A stretch of 64,000 nucleotides of DNA. Source: Bacillus sp. 522_BSPC (GTDB lineage: Bacteria > Bacillota > Bacilli > Bacillales > Cytobacillaceae). Of this stretch, positions 37,075 to 45,873 are shown piece by piece (within the stretch, counting starts at the first letter, position 1; each line of letters opens with the position of its first letter). The position numbers and the translations under genes were made by a program. The stretch lies in assembly GCF_001076885.1 (NCBI RefSeq), contig NZ_JVDT01000136.1, forward strand, positions 1-64,000, in the 5' to 3' direction. Below the pieces are notes generated by a model. The model made no database searches. It was not told the DNA's origin and saw only the letters and a list, made by a program, of their open reading frames with translations.

Positions 37075-38355
37075 TTGGCTTTTCAATTTAGATTGCCTGA
37101 TATTGGTGAAGGTATTCACGAAGGCGAAATCGTAAAATGGTTTGTTAAACCAGGCGATAAAGTTCAAGAAGATGATGTATTATGTGAAGTGCAAAATGAT
37201 AAAGCAGTAGTAGAAATACCTTCTCCTGTTGAAGGTACTGTAGAAGAAGTTAAGGTTGAAGAAGGAACAGTAGCAGTTGTAGGCGATATTTTAATTACAT
37301 TTGATGCTCCTGGATATGAAAATCTTCAATTCAAAGGCGATCATGGTGATGAAGCTCCAGCTGATGCTGAAGAAGCAAAACCTGAGGCTGCTGAAGAAAG
37401 CAAAGCACAAGAAGCAGATGTTGATCCAAGCAGACGCATTATTGCAATGCCTTCTGTACGTAAATATGCTCGTGATAAAGGCGTAGAAATTCAAGCTGTT
37501 TCTGGTTCTGGTAAAAACGGACGTATTTCAAAAGAAGATATTGATGCTTACTTAAATGGTGGTGCAACACCTGCTAGCCAACCAGCTGCAGAAGCTGCTC
37601 CAGCTGAAACAGCAACGGAAGCTCCTAAGCCACTTGCTATTCCAGAAGGTGATTTCCCAGAAACTCGTGAGAAAATGAGTGGAATTAGAAAAGCGATTGC
37701 TAAAGCAATGGTAAACTCTAAGCATACTGCTCCTCACGTAACATTGATGGATGAAGTGGAAGTGTCTAAATTAGTTGCACATCGTAAGAAATATAAAGAA
37801 GTTGCTGCAGCAAAAGGTATTAAATTAACATTCTTACCTTATGTAGTAAAAGCTTTAACAAGTGCACTAAAAGAATTCCCTGCTTTAAACACATCATTAG
37901 ATGATGCTACAAGCGAAATCGTTCATAAGCATTACTATAATATCGGTATTGCTGCTGATACAGAAAAAGGTTTATTAGTTCCTGTTGTTAAAAATGCTGA
38001 TCGTAAAGGTATCTTTAACATCTCTAACGAAATTAATGAACTTGCTGTTAAAGCAAGAGACGGTAAATTAGCTCCAGCTGAAATGAAAGGTGCATCTTGC
38101 ACAATTTCTAACATTGGTTCTGCTGGTGGACAATGGTTTACTCCAGTAATCAACCATCCTGAAGTTGCTATTTTAGGTATTGGTCGTATTGCTGAAAAAG
38201 CTATCGTTCAAGATGGAGAAATTGTTGCTGCTCCTGTATTAGCACTTTCTTTAAGCTTTGACCACAGAATGATCGACGGAGCTACTGCTCAAAATGCAAT
38301 GAATCATATTAAGCGTTTATTGAACGATCCAGAACTATTGTTAATGGAGGCGTAA
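37075..38355 (+). CDS. pdhC: Pyruvate dehydrogenase E2, dihydrolipoamide acetyltransferase
   Basis: A 426-residue core subunit. One lipoyl domain (1-80; lipoylated lysine in [13 protein letters not shown]), an alanine/glutamate/proline linker, a peripheral-subunit binding domain ([16 protein letters not shown]), a second Ala/Pro linker, and the catalytic domain ending with FDHRMIDGA, which carries the catalytic His. TTG start at 37075 preceded by AGGAGG. Acetylates CoA and scaffolds the complex. Confidence 0.97.
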   Translation: MAFQFRLPDIGEGIHEGEIVKWFVKPGDKVQEDDVLCEVQNDKAVVEIPSPVEGTVEEVKVEEGTVAVVGDILITFDAPGYENLQFKGDHGDEAPADAEEAKPEAAEESKAQEADVDPSRRIIAMPSVRKYARDKGVEIQAVSGSGKNGRISKEDIDAYLNGGATPASQPAAEAAPAETATEAPKPLAIPEGDFPETREKMSGIRKAIAKAMVNSKHTAPHVTLMDEVEVSKLVAHRKKYKEVAAAKGIKLTFLPYVVKALTSALKEFPALNTSLDDATSEIVHKHYYNIGIAADTEKGLLVPVVKNADRKGIFNISNEINELAVKARDGKLAPAEMKGASCTISNIGSAGGQWFTPVINHPEVAILGIGRIAEKAIVQDGEIVAAPVLALSLSFDHRMIDGATAQNAMNHIKRLLNDPELLLMEA

Positions 38356-38358
38356 AAC

Positions 38359-39768
38359 ATGGTAGTTGGAGATTTTCCTATTGAAACAGATACTATAGTC
38401 ATTGGTGCGGGTCCTGGTGGATATGTTGCAGCAATTCGCGCAGCACAATTAGGACAAAAAGTTACAATTGTTGAGAAAAACGTATTAGGTGGAGTTTGCT
38501 TAAACGTTGGATGTATTCCTTCTAAAGCTTTAATCTCTGCTGGACACCGTTATGAGCATGCTGCACATTCTGCAGACATGGGTATTACAACTGAAAATGT
38601 AAAAGTTGACTTCTCAAAAGTTCAAGCTTGGAAAGACAGTGTTGTTAAAAAACTTACTGGTGGAGTAGAAGGACTTTTAAAAGGGAACAAAATTGATATT
38701 GCATATGGGGAAGCATATTTCGTAGATGCTAACACATTAAAAGTAATGGATGAAAAATCATCTCAAACTTATACTTTTAAAAACGCAATTATCGCAACAG
38801 GATCTCGTCCAATCGAAATCCCTACTTTTAAATTCTCTAAGCGAGTTCTTGATTCAACTGGTGCTCTTGCACTTCAAGAAATTCCAGAGAAAATTGTTGT
38901 AATCGGTGGAGGATATGTTGGTACTGAATTAGGTGGAGCTTACGCTAACTTTGGTACTCAAGTGACTATCCTAGAAGGTGCTGATGAAATTCTTGGTGGT
39001 TTCGAGAAACAAATGTCTTCATTAGTTACTCGTAACTTAAAGAAAAAAGGTGCTGAAATCATCACTAAAGCAATGGCTAAAGGTGTAGAAGAAACGGACA
39101 CTGGCGTTGTGGTTAAATATGAAGTTAAAGGCGAAGAAAAATCAGTTGAAGCTGATTATGTATTCGTAATGGTTGGTAGAAAACCTAATACAGACGAACT
39201 TGGATTAGAACAAGTTGGTATCGAATTAGGCGAACGCGGAATCATTAAGACAGATAAGCAATGCCGTACAACTGTAAGCAATATCTTTGCTATCGGTGAT
39301 GTTGTTTCTGGTCCTCCATTAGCTCATAAAGCTTCTTATGAAGGTAAAATTGCTGCTGAAGTTATTGCTGGACATAATGCAGAAATCGACTATTTAGGAA
39401 TTCCTGCAGTTGTATTCTCTGAGCCAGAATTAGCTACAGTTGGTCACACAGAAGCATCAGCTAAAGAAGCTGGTATCGAAGTGAAAGCTGCTAAATTCCC
39501 ATTTGCAGCAAACGGACGTGCATTAGCACTTAATGATGCTGAAGGTTTCATGAAGCTTGTTACACGTAAAGAAGATGGTCTTGTAATCGGTGCTCAAATC
39601 GCTGGTCCAAGTGCATCTGATATGATCGCTGAATTAGGTTTAGCAATCGAAGCTGGTATGACAGCTGAAGATTTAGCTATGACTATCCATGCTCACCCAA
39701 CTTTAGGTGAGGTAACAATGGAAGCAGCGGAAGTTGCAATTGGTAACCCAATTCATATCTTACGTTAA
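38359..39768 (+). CDS. pdhD: Pyruvate dehydrogenase E3, dihydrolipoamide dehydrogenase
   Basis: A 469-residue flavoprotein that reoxidises the lipoyl group with NAD+. FAD motif [19 protein letters not shown], redox disulfide [16 protein letters not shown] motif [12 protein letters not shown], and the C-terminal interface HAHPTLGE with the catalytic His-Glu. Starts three bases after pdhC; a T-tract terminator follows. Likely also serves other 2-oxoacid complexes. Confidence 0.97.
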   Translation: MVVGDFPIETDTIVIGAGPGGYVAAIRAAQLGQKVTIVEKNVLGGVCLNVGCIPSKALISAGHRYEHAAHSADMGITTENVKVDFSKVQAWKDSVVKKLTGGVEGLLKGNKIDIAYGEAYFVDANTLKVMDEKSSQTYTFKNAIIATGSRPIEIPTFKFSKRVLDSTGALALQEIPEKIVVIGGGYVGTELGGAYANFGTQVTILEGADEILGGFEKQMSSLVTRNLKKKGAEIITKAMAKGVEETDTGVVVKYEVKGEEKSVEADYVFVMVGRKPNTDELGLEQVGIELGERGIIKTDKQCRTTVSNIFAIGDVVSGPPLAHKASYEGKIAAEVIAGHNAEIDYLGIPAVVFSEPELATVGHTEASAKEAGIEVKAAKFPFAANGRALALNDAEGFMKLVTRKEDGLVIGAQIAGPSASDMIAELGLAIEAGMTAEDLAMTIHAHPTLGEVTMEAAEVAIGNPIHILR

Positions 39769-39779
39769 TTGCTAAAAAA

Positions 39780-39812
39780 AGAAGTCCTCTTTATAAGAGG
39801 GCTTTTTTTTGA
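39780..39812 (+). terminator. Terminator of pdhABCD
   Basis: Stem AGTCCTCT / AGAGGGCT with a five-base loop and TTTTTTT. Confidence 0.85.
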
Positions 39813-39985
39813 CTTTTAAAAGGAAAGAAATCTATTAATTTTATCCATTTTTCATATAGTCAGCTTTATTCCGTCCAGCCATATTACTGTTTTTTTGAAG
39901 AAAATAATTATAAAATAAAACAAAAGATTGATACATATACTAGTATTAATTGTTAGGTTTTAGGAAGGAAGGGTGGTGGTTTTTC

Positions 39986-40231
39986 TTGAAGATTTATACG
40001 GCAATTTTATTTCAACTAATCATTTGGAGTGGCTTTTCGATCATAGAATGGTTATCAAGACATGATTTAATCCTCTATAAAGTGTTTATGTTTGGGGTGT
40101 TCTTTTATTTAGCGATTATTATAGGAAATACAATCATAAAATCAACAAGAAAAACGATGTTAGCCACGATGATTAGTTTATCTATTTACGGATCCTTCCA
40201 TTTAATTATGACGATTATTTCTGTAGTCTAA
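39986..40231 (+). CDS. Hypothetical small membrane protein
   Basis: An 81-residue protein with three predicted membrane segments (about 4-22, 28-48 and 60-80). The TTG at 39986 is preceded by AGGAAGGAAGGG at about 13 bases; an in-frame TTG at 39950 would place the ribosome site inside the gene. I do not recognise the family, and the gene has no counterpart at this place in B. subtilis. Confidence 0.6.
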   Translation: MKIYTAILFQLIIWSGFSIIEWLSRHDLILYKVFMFGVFFYLAIIIGNTIIKSTRKTMLATMISLSIYGSFHLIMTIISVV

Positions 40232-40377
40232 ATATAACATAACATACAATTAAAAAGGATTAGATAAGTGTTTTGCTCTGAATCATTTGGACTTGCTTTT
40301 TTGGATAAGAAGAAAGTAGAGAGGCAATCTCTGTTACCATATTCATTTCCTTATAAACAAAACAGTAATACAATACA

Positions 40378-40412
40378 AAAAATGCCCTTGGATAATCAAA
40401 GGCATTTTATTT
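40378..40412. terminator. Bidirectional terminator between the two orphan membrane genes
   Basis: AAAATGCC / GGCATTTT outer stem with CTTTG / CAAAG-type inner pairing, T-rich on both sides. Confidence 0.8.
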
Positions 40413-40439
40413 AAATAGAATTAAAAACCATGCAACTAT

Positions 40440-40775
40440 TTATTGTCTCCGCTTTGATGGTATTTTTCCAAAATAGCTTTTAAGAACAGTGAAGATCGAT
40501 AGTATTAATAAGAAAAACATAAGAAAGCTAAACATAAATGAAACGGGATGAAAAATAGTTTTCGTTTGCATGGGAGATTCGAATGAAACTTCTAATGGAT
40601 AGGCATTCGATGAGGCAGGCAACAGCTTTTGTTGTTCTGCAAATGGGATGGGACCACCAAAACGAAAGGATTGTGTTAATTGCGTCGGTTTTTGTACTAT
40701 GTAATTTTTAAAGAGAAACGGGGTAGCAAGACTAATTAGTAAACTTATAATCGTCATAATCAAATATTTTTTCAA
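40440..40775 (-). CDS. Hypothetical membrane-anchored protein
   Basis: A 111-residue protein with membrane segments at both ends (about 5-25 and 75-98) and a roughly 50-residue external loop containing FGGPIPFAEQQ and VSFESP. TTG start with GGAG nine bases upstream. The loop would lie outside the cell if both ends are cytoplasmic, with the basic C-terminus SKRRQ inside. Unrecognised; it follows speA on the same strand and could be its downstream partner, though a terminator intervenes. Confidence 0.65.
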   Translation of the reverse strand: MKKYLIMTIISLLISLATPFLFKNYIVQKPTQLTQSFRFGGPIPFAEQQKLLPASSNAYPLEVSFESPMQTKTIFHPVSFMFSFLMFFLLILSIFTVLKSYFGKIPSKRRQ

Positions 40776-40841
40776 AAAGATAACTCCAATCTGTTCTTAC
40801 CTATAGAAATAAATGTATAGCATTTTTTATATCCAAATAGA

Positions 40842-40873
40842 AGACAGGAATACCTTCATTTGGCATTCCTGTT
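40842..40873 (-). terminator. Terminator of speA
   Basis: Minus-strand stem CAGGAATGCC / GGTATTCCTG with a seven-base loop, then TCTTCTATTT; weak T-tract. Confidence 0.65.
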
Positions 40874-40886
40874 ACCTAAAGCACTA

Positions 40887-42356
40887 TTATCTTATCGCGC
40901 GATGCTCTTTAATAACGCGAAGCTTTTTGAAATCGTAATCCTCAGGCCCCTGAACAGGCAATCCTGCTTCCATATTTCGTTTTATATAGGCAAGGTTATC
41001 TTCTGTAATAATTTCGCCAGGGATGAATATAGGGATTCCTGGCGGGTATACCATAATAAATTCCGCAATGACTCTTCCAACTGAATCATCAAAATTAATT
41101 AATTCTGTCTCAGAGTAGAAAGCATCTCTTGGTGTTAGCGCTAGTAGAGGGATGTTTGGCAGCATTACTCGTGCCTCCACTTTAGACGCTTTATCTTTTC
41201 TTTCTTCAGCAAGTGCTTTTAGGGCATCAATTAAAATATTGGCCTCTTTTTCTGAATCTCCAGGTGTAATAATGCACAGGATATTATACAAATCTGACAT
41301 TTCCACTTCTATCCGATAATTTTTACGAAGCCACTCTTCCGTATCATGGCCTGTTATGCCAAGATCCTTCACGGAAATAATTAGTTTAGTCGGATCATAA
41401 TCAAATGCAGAGTCTGACTCAAGAATCTCTTCTCCAACACAGTATAAGTGTTCAATGTCATTAATTTGTCTTCGAATGTATTGTGCAAGATTAATCGTTT
41501 TATCTATTAGTTGTTTTCCCTCTGTTGCAAGTCGCTTTCTCGCAACATCTAATGATGCTAGCAACAGATAGGATGTGCTAGTTGTTGTCAACATACTTAG
41601 AATGGACTGGACTCGCTTGTAGCTAATTAGGTCGCCTCTCATATTTAAAATCGAACTTTGTGTCATAGAACCACCAAGTTTATGTACACTTGTTGCTGCG
41701 ATATCTGCACCTGCTTGCATTGCAGACATGGGCAGCGCCTCGTGAAAGTGAATATGAACTCCATGTGCTTCATCCACTAGAACAGGAATATTGTAGGAAT
41801 GAGCTAAATCCACAATTGTTTTTAAATCAGCTGAAATGCCAAAATAAGTTGGATTAATAACAAGTAGTCCTTTCGCATCTGGATGAAGGTCTAAAGCATG
41901 CTGAACAGATTCAACCGTGATTCCGTGAGAAATACCAAGGTTTTTATCTACTTCTGGGTGGATAAAAATTGGAATAGCTCCGGCAAATATAATCGCAGAC
42001 ATAACAGATTTATGAACATTTCTTGGAACAATAATTTTATCTCCTGGGCCACAAACACTCATGATCATTGTCATGATAGCACCACTTGTGCCTTGAACGG
42101 AAAAGAAAGTATGATCTGCTCCAAACGCTTCAGCAGCAAGTTGCTGGGCGTGTTTAATCATCCCTTTTGGATAATGAAGATCATCAAGAGGACCAATATT
42201 AATAAGGTCTATCGAAAGGGCGTTTTCTCCGATAAAGTTTCTAAATTCTGGATCCATTCCATTCCCTTTTTTATGCCCAGGTATATGAAATTGTATAGGA
42301 TCTTTTTTAACATGTTCCAATAATCCGTGGTATAACGGTGTTTCGTGTTGTGACAA
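40887..42356 (-). CDS. speA: Arginine decarboxylase (Orn/Lys/Arg decarboxylase, small type)
   Basis: A 489-residue PLP enzyme of the Orn/Lys/Arg decarboxylase class, equal in length to B. subtilis SpeA (490), which makes agmatine for polyamine synthesis. The PLP lysine is in ATSVHKLGGSMTQS, the aspartate pair in VDEAHGVHIHFHE. It lacks the N-terminal wing domain of the inducible enterobacterial enzymes. TTG start behind GAGGTGTGG. It follows pdhD in the B. subtilis order, but in inverse orientation relative to pdh. Confidence 0.93.
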   Translation of the reverse strand: MSQHETPLYHGLLEHVKKDPIQFHIPGHKKGNGMDPEFRNFIGENALSIDLINIGPLDDLHYPKGMIKHAQQLAAEAFGADHTFFSVQGTSGAIMTMIMSVCGPGDKIIVPRNVHKSVMSAIIFAGAIPIFIHPEVDKNLGISHGITVESVQHALDLHPDAKGLLVINPTYFGISADLKTIVDLAHSYNIPVLVDEAHGVHIHFHEALPMSAMQAGADIAATSVHKLGGSMTQSSILNMRGDLISYKRVQSILSMLTTTSTSYLLLASLDVARKRLATEGKQLIDKTINLAQYIRRQINDIEHLYCVGEEILESDSAFDYDPTKLIISVKDLGITGHDTEEWLRKNYRIEVEMSDLYNILCIITPGDSEKEANILIDALKALAEERKDKASKVEARVMLPNIPLLALTPRDAFYSETELINFDDSVGRVIAEFIMVYPPGIPIFIPGEIITEDNLAYIKRNMEAGLPVQGPEDYDFKKLRVIKEHRAIR

Positions 42357-42735
42357 TTTATTACCACACCTCTTTATTAAGTATTTTTATGCAAACATTA
42401 GCGAACTTTATTGAAATTTCTTATGTACGTGCTAGAAATTTATTGTACCTATTTGTCGCCCTATTGTCTTTAATTTCGTTACTCTTAACAAGTTTTACCC
42501 TAATTTCAAATTATAAAAATCATAAAACAAAAGAATTATAGCATTTTTTATTTTCTTTGCATACAATTAGTTTTTACTATAGCAAAAAGAATTATTTTTT
42601 TACATGCCTTTTTGGGTGCATAAGCTTATAAAACAAAGGAAAAAGTTAGTATGAAGAAACAAGTTTTACTTTCTTGCTTACTTAAATTACAATAGATTTT
42701 ATCTGAAAATACTTTAAATAATAGGATGTGGAAAA
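42357..42735. other. Non-coding stretch between speA and yktA
   Basis: Divergent promoters of speA and yktA are expected here. It holds a 50-codon hydrophobic ORF without ribosome site (42389-42541) and a 14-codon ORF with AAAGGA (42651-42695); neither is convincing. Confidence 0.55.
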
Positions 42736-43008
42736 ATGGATTATCAATACCCAATCGATATCGATTGGTCAACAGATGAAATCATTACGGTAGTTAAGTT
42801 TTTTGAATGTATTGAGAAAGCCTATGAAAAAGGTGTAGAAAAAGCTGAATTAATGGAACAATATCGAGCATTTAAAAAAATTGTCCCAGGGAAAGCGCAA
42901 GAAAAGAATGTCTGTGATGAATTTGAAGAAGTAAGTGGATATTCTACATATCGAACAATCAAAAAGGCGAAAGATGCTACAGAGAATAGCAGAATAAAGA
43001 TGCCATAG
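42736..43008 (+). CDS. yktA: UPF0223 family protein YktA
   Basis: A 90-residue protein with the UPF0223 pattern YPIDIDWSTDEIITVVKFFE followed by EQYRAFKKIVPGKAQEK. All-helical, soluble, of unknown function. ATG start with AGGATGTGG. Its place after speA and before yktB is as in B. subtilis. Rejected shadow ORFs run antisense to it. Confidence 0.92.
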   Translation: MDYQYPIDIDWSTDEIITVVKFFECIEKAYEKGVEKAELMEQYRAFKKIVPGKAQEKNVCDEFEEVSGYSTYRTIKKAKDATENSRIKMP

Positions 43009-43025
43009 GAAAAGGGTTATACATA

Positions 43026-43092
43026 AAAAGCATTCTAAGAGCAATCTTGCTAACTGTAAAGTCATGATGCTAATTAGGGTGCTTTTTTTTTC
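43026..43092 (+). terminator. Probable terminator of yktA
   Basis: AAAAGCATTCTAA pairs partly with TTAGGGTGCTTTT, then TTTT; long loop of about 36. Confidence 0.5.
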
Positions 43093-43131
43093 CGCATCTA
43101 TTGAAGGCTAGTAGAGTGATTCTTAATAGAC

Positions 43132-43160
43132 AAAAAAACTTGGTATACCCAAGTTTTTTT
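43132..43160. terminator. Terminator of yktB
   Basis: AAAAAACTTGG / CCAAGTTTTTT with a five- to six-base loop, T-tracts on both strands. Confidence 0.85.
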
Positions 43161-43167
43161 GTCCTCT

Positions 43168-43788
43168 TTAATACTCCATTGATAATTTATAAATTGGAAG
43201 TAATGTATCATATGTATGTTCAATTAAGGAGAGTAATGCTTCTCCATTTGAAAGAATCGGATTACCAACTGGGATTTGCTGACCAACTAAAAATTCAGCT
43301 TTTTTTACATCGCGGAACCTTGTTAAAGCTGCTTTTAAATCGGCTTCTTCTATTTTTATAGCCTCTTTTTTCATATGATCCATGGAAAGGAAATAATCTT
43401 TCGGCAGAGATGACTGTATTAGCTCGTAATTTTCTAAAAAGCCTTGTGCAATTTCTTTCTTTTTTGGAAGTTCGTATATATAAGCTAGCCATATAAAGAG
43501 ATGGTCATCAAATAAGCCAACTTGGAAATGTGGATGTTGTTTATATCCACGCTTATTATTTGCAATCGCAAGCCATGTATCTTTTGGGGGATTCACGGTC
43601 CGTCTTGCGTGCTTGGCAATATGGAGGAACATTTCCATTCCGAGTTTACCTGAAAGTTCATCTGTAAGCTCTGCGCCAATTTCGAGGAATTTCGGCTGAA
43701 TTCTCTCTTGAATTGCTTCCATTCTTGAATCCAGTCCTTCAATCTTAAATGTATCAAAATCTTTTTGTATAAAACCAGTGAACGACAT
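43168..43788 (-). CDS. yktB: UPF0637 (DUF1054) protein YktB
   Basis: A 206-residue protein matching YktB. Characteristic stretches are RRTVNPPKDTWLAIANNKRG, QVGLFDDHLFIWLAYIYE and RFRDVKKAEFLVG. Crystal structures of the family exist in my memory without an assigned activity. Ribosome site AAAAGGAG and ATG start. Convergent with yktA, divergent from ykzI. Confidence 0.92.
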   Translation of the reverse strand: MSFTGFIQKDFDTFKIEGLDSRMEAIQERIQPKFLEIGAELTDELSGKLGMEMFLHIAKHARRTVNPPKDTWLAIANNKRGYKQHPHFQVGLFDDHLFIWLAYIYELPKKKEIAQGFLENYELIQSSLPKDYFLSMDHMKKEAIKIEEADLKAALTRFRDVKKAEFLVGQQIPVGNPILSNGEALLSLIEHTYDTLLPIYKLSMEY

Positions 43789-44048
43789 TATTTCTTATCT
43801 CCTTTTGAGTTTATCTCTTATGTTTCCGGGTAAATAGTTTATATATAATCAAGTAAGCTATTTAGTTATTTTCTTGTATATTCATCTTTTGATATGCTTT
43901 TCGCCAATATTGTAGCATACATAAATAATATTATGAAGAAATTTGGATTGCACTAGGTTATCGCACAAAAAAGGAGCAAGCTAATTGGTTTTCACATAAT
44001 ATATATGAAATCACAGAAATGCAAGTCGATGAAAGGGGTGTACTGTCA

Positions 44049-44243
44049 GTGAAACAATTGATGAATTTAGCGAAGAAAATGGAAGTGGAAAAGGAAAAAA
44101 GGGCTGTTCTTCGTCTAGAAATGGATTATGAATTGGCTACCTTATTCGATGCAATCAATGAAAAAGATGAAAAACAAAAAAAATTAAGTAAGCAAAAACT
44201 AGAAAGAATCAGGCAGGAACTTCTAAGACTTAAAGCATTATAA
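44049..44243 (+). CDS. ykzI: YkzI family small protein
   Basis: A 64-residue, mostly helical, charged protein: MKQLMNLAKKMEVEKEKRAV, then MDYELATLFDA and a Lys-rich coiled-coil tail. GTG start at 44049 after AAAGGGGTG at about eight bases; the longer reading from 44019 has no ribosome site. Closely follows the B. subtilis YkzI sequence and place. Function unknown. Confidence 0.85.
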   Translation: MKQLMNLAKKMEVEKEKRAVLRLEMDYELATLFDAINEKDEKQKKLSKQKLERIRQELLRLKAL

Positions 44244-44257
44244 GGAATATAATAGAT

Positions 44258-44321
44258 AATCATGCAGCTGACTCTATAGGAAGGAAATTTGAATTCCTAT
44301 AGAGTCAGCTGCATGATTTTG
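44258..44321. terminator. Terminator of ykzI with 25-bp perfect stem
   Basis: AATCATGCAGCTGACTCTAT plus AGGAA (44258-44282) is matched exactly by its complement at 44294-44318, with an 11-base loop and TTTT partly within the arm. Unusually long and perfect. Confidence 0.85.
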
Positions 44322-44533
44322 CTTGCTACATTATTTAGGGAATGATAGGAAGGAAACTTGTTTAATGGCAATCGACTTTTTAAATAGTTATTCTATAGCA
44401 CTGCAATTTATAGAATTTTCTTATTTTATGATACTATAGAGAATAAGATAGCTTCTTTTGAAGTATGTTTAGAGATTATATTAGCTAAAATATAGGAAGT
44501 GCTGGAAAAAAGAATGTAAAGAAGGTTGAGAAA

Positions 44534-45334
44534 ATGACAAATTGGCTTGAAATTGATAAGTATGCAAAAGAATGGATAAAAGAAGCGGGGGAAAGGATCA
44601 TCAAGTCTTTTTCATCTGAGCTCATTATTCAAACAAAATCTAATAAAAATGATTTAGTTACGCAAATAGACAAGGGGACGGAAGAGTTTTTGATAAATAA
44701 AATAAATGATGTTTTTCCTGCTCATCGAATTTTAGGAGAAGAGGGAGTAAGTGAATCTTTAGAAGATTTAAAGGGGATTGTCTGGATTATTGATCCAATT
44801 GACGGAACGATGAATTTTGTCCATATGCAACGGGATTTCGCGATTTCAATCGGTATTTATGAGGATGGAATAGGGAAAATCGGCTTAATTTATGATGTAG
44901 TTGCAGATGAACTATACCATGTTCAAAAGGGGAATGGGGTATATATGAACGAAACAAAGCTACTCCCTTTAAAGGACACCGCTGTTGATGAGGCTATTAT
45001 TGGATTAAATGCAACATGGGTTACGAAAAATAAACGTATAGATCCGAGCATTTTAGAACCACTGGTAAGGGAATCTAGAGGAACGAGATCTTTCGGGTCA
45101 GCTTGTTTAGAACTTGCCTATATTGCAGCTGGACGAATGGATGCTTATCTCACTTTAAGATTATCGCCATGGGATTACGCAGCAGGCAAGATAATGGTGG
45201 AAGAACTTGGAGGAAAGGTAACAACTTTAAAAAATGAGCCTCTTGATTTATTAACACAACAATCTTTTTTTGCTTCTAAACCTGGATTACATGAGGAAAT
45301 ACTCGAAAAATATTTAAAGGATGGTAACTGGTAA
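44534..45334 (+). CDS. suhB: Inositol monophosphatase family protein (SuhB/YktC)
   Basis: A 266-residue Mg2+-dependent phosphatase. The three metal motifs are ILGEEGVSE, WIIDPIDGTMNFVH and SPWDYAAGKIMVEE. The family hydrolyses inositol monophosphate or related sugar phosphates; the Bacillus member YktC is regarded as an inositol-phosphate phosphatase. ATG behind AGGTTGAGA. It ends only four bases from the convergent ylaF stop. Confidence 0.93.
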   Translation: MTNWLEIDKYAKEWIKEAGERIIKSFSSELIIQTKSNKNDLVTQIDKGTEEFLINKINDVFPAHRILGEEGVSESLEDLKGIVWIIDPIDGTMNFVHMQRDFAISIGIYEDGIGKIGLIYDVVADELYHVQKGNGVYMNETKLLPLKDTAVDEAIIGLNATWVTKNKRIDPSILEPLVRESRGTRSFGSACLELAYIAAGRMDAYLTLRLSPWDYAAGKIMVEELGGKVTTLKNEPLDLLTQQSFFASKPGLHEEILEKYLKDGNW

Positions 45335-45338
45335 AAGA

Positions 45339-45533
45339 CTAACACTGCTGTTTTTCCAATATTTGTTGCATTTTCTTTTTCTTTTGGGATCGAAGTGACC
45401 AAATCCCACACATTAAGAAAAAACAAATGAGTGTGCCAACTAATGTTTTTTCAGCAATACATATACCGATACCAATAAAACTTGAAATTCCATAGATGTT
45501 ATAGTAAAAAAATGGATATTTATCAAAATTCAT
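45339..45533 (-). CDS. ylaF: YlaF-like small membrane protein
   Basis: A 64-residue protein with two membrane segments (about 10-30 and 31-47; core ISSFIGIGICIAEKTLVGTL) and a basic tail. The IAEK turn and position before typA fit YlaF (DUF5325). Ribosome site AAAGGAAG and ATG start. Function unknown. It lies tail to tail with suhB without a terminator in between. Confidence 0.75.
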   Translation of the reverse strand: MNFDKYPFFYYNIYGISSFIGIGICIAEKTLVGTLICFFLMCGIWSLRSQKKKKMQQILEKQQC

Positions 45534-45598
45534 GATTATCTTCCTTTATTATGGTATATATTAATCGGAAATAATAGCGTATGATAATGATTAAATGA

Positions 45599-45628
45599 TC
45601 CCACAGCGACTAGATGTGGGTTTTTTAT
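45599..45628 (+). terminator. Plus-strand terminator beyond ylaF
   Basis: CCCACA / TGTGGG stem with a nine-base loop and TTTTTT on the plus strand. The nearest plus-strand gene before it is suhB, so suhB transcripts probably run antisense through ylaF to here. Confidence 0.8.
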
Positions 45629-45792
45629 CTATTTTCTCCTTCTATAATACAATGGGATGGCTTGGAAAGAACAGAAAAAATGTAAAGAAATTGATAATTA
45701 TCGGATAAAAAGGTTAGTTTAAAAAATATTTTTCGAAAATAGCGTTTTCATTCAGTGTTTTTTATAAAAGCTTTTAGGTTTCTTCGGAATTA

Positions 45793-45803
45793 TGTGATAT
45801 AAT
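45793..45803 (+). promoter_or_regulatory. Extended -10 promoter of typA
   Basis: TGTGATATAAT: TATAAT (45798-45803) preceded by TG at the extended -10 position; no good -35. About 70 bases upstream of typA. Confidence 0.5.
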
Positions 45804-45873
45804 GACTCAGTTATAATATTATTAAAAAAATAAATTAAATCAAGATAGACATATTTAGGTAGGAGTGAAATTT

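Noticed and set aside
41898-42323. 141-codon ORF antisense to speA
   Set aside because: Shadow of the speA reading frame with biased composition.
42389-42541. 50-codon hydrophobic ORF upstream of yktA
   Set aside because: Starts at ATG without any Shine-Dalgarno, overlapping the expected speA promoter region; AT-rich DNA easily yields hydrophobic reading frames.
42651-42695. 14-codon ORF beginning MKKQVLLSCLL with AAAGGA upstream
   Set aside because: Looks like a lipoprotein start cut by a stop, perhaps a remnant of slp, but too short to support as gene or pseudogene.
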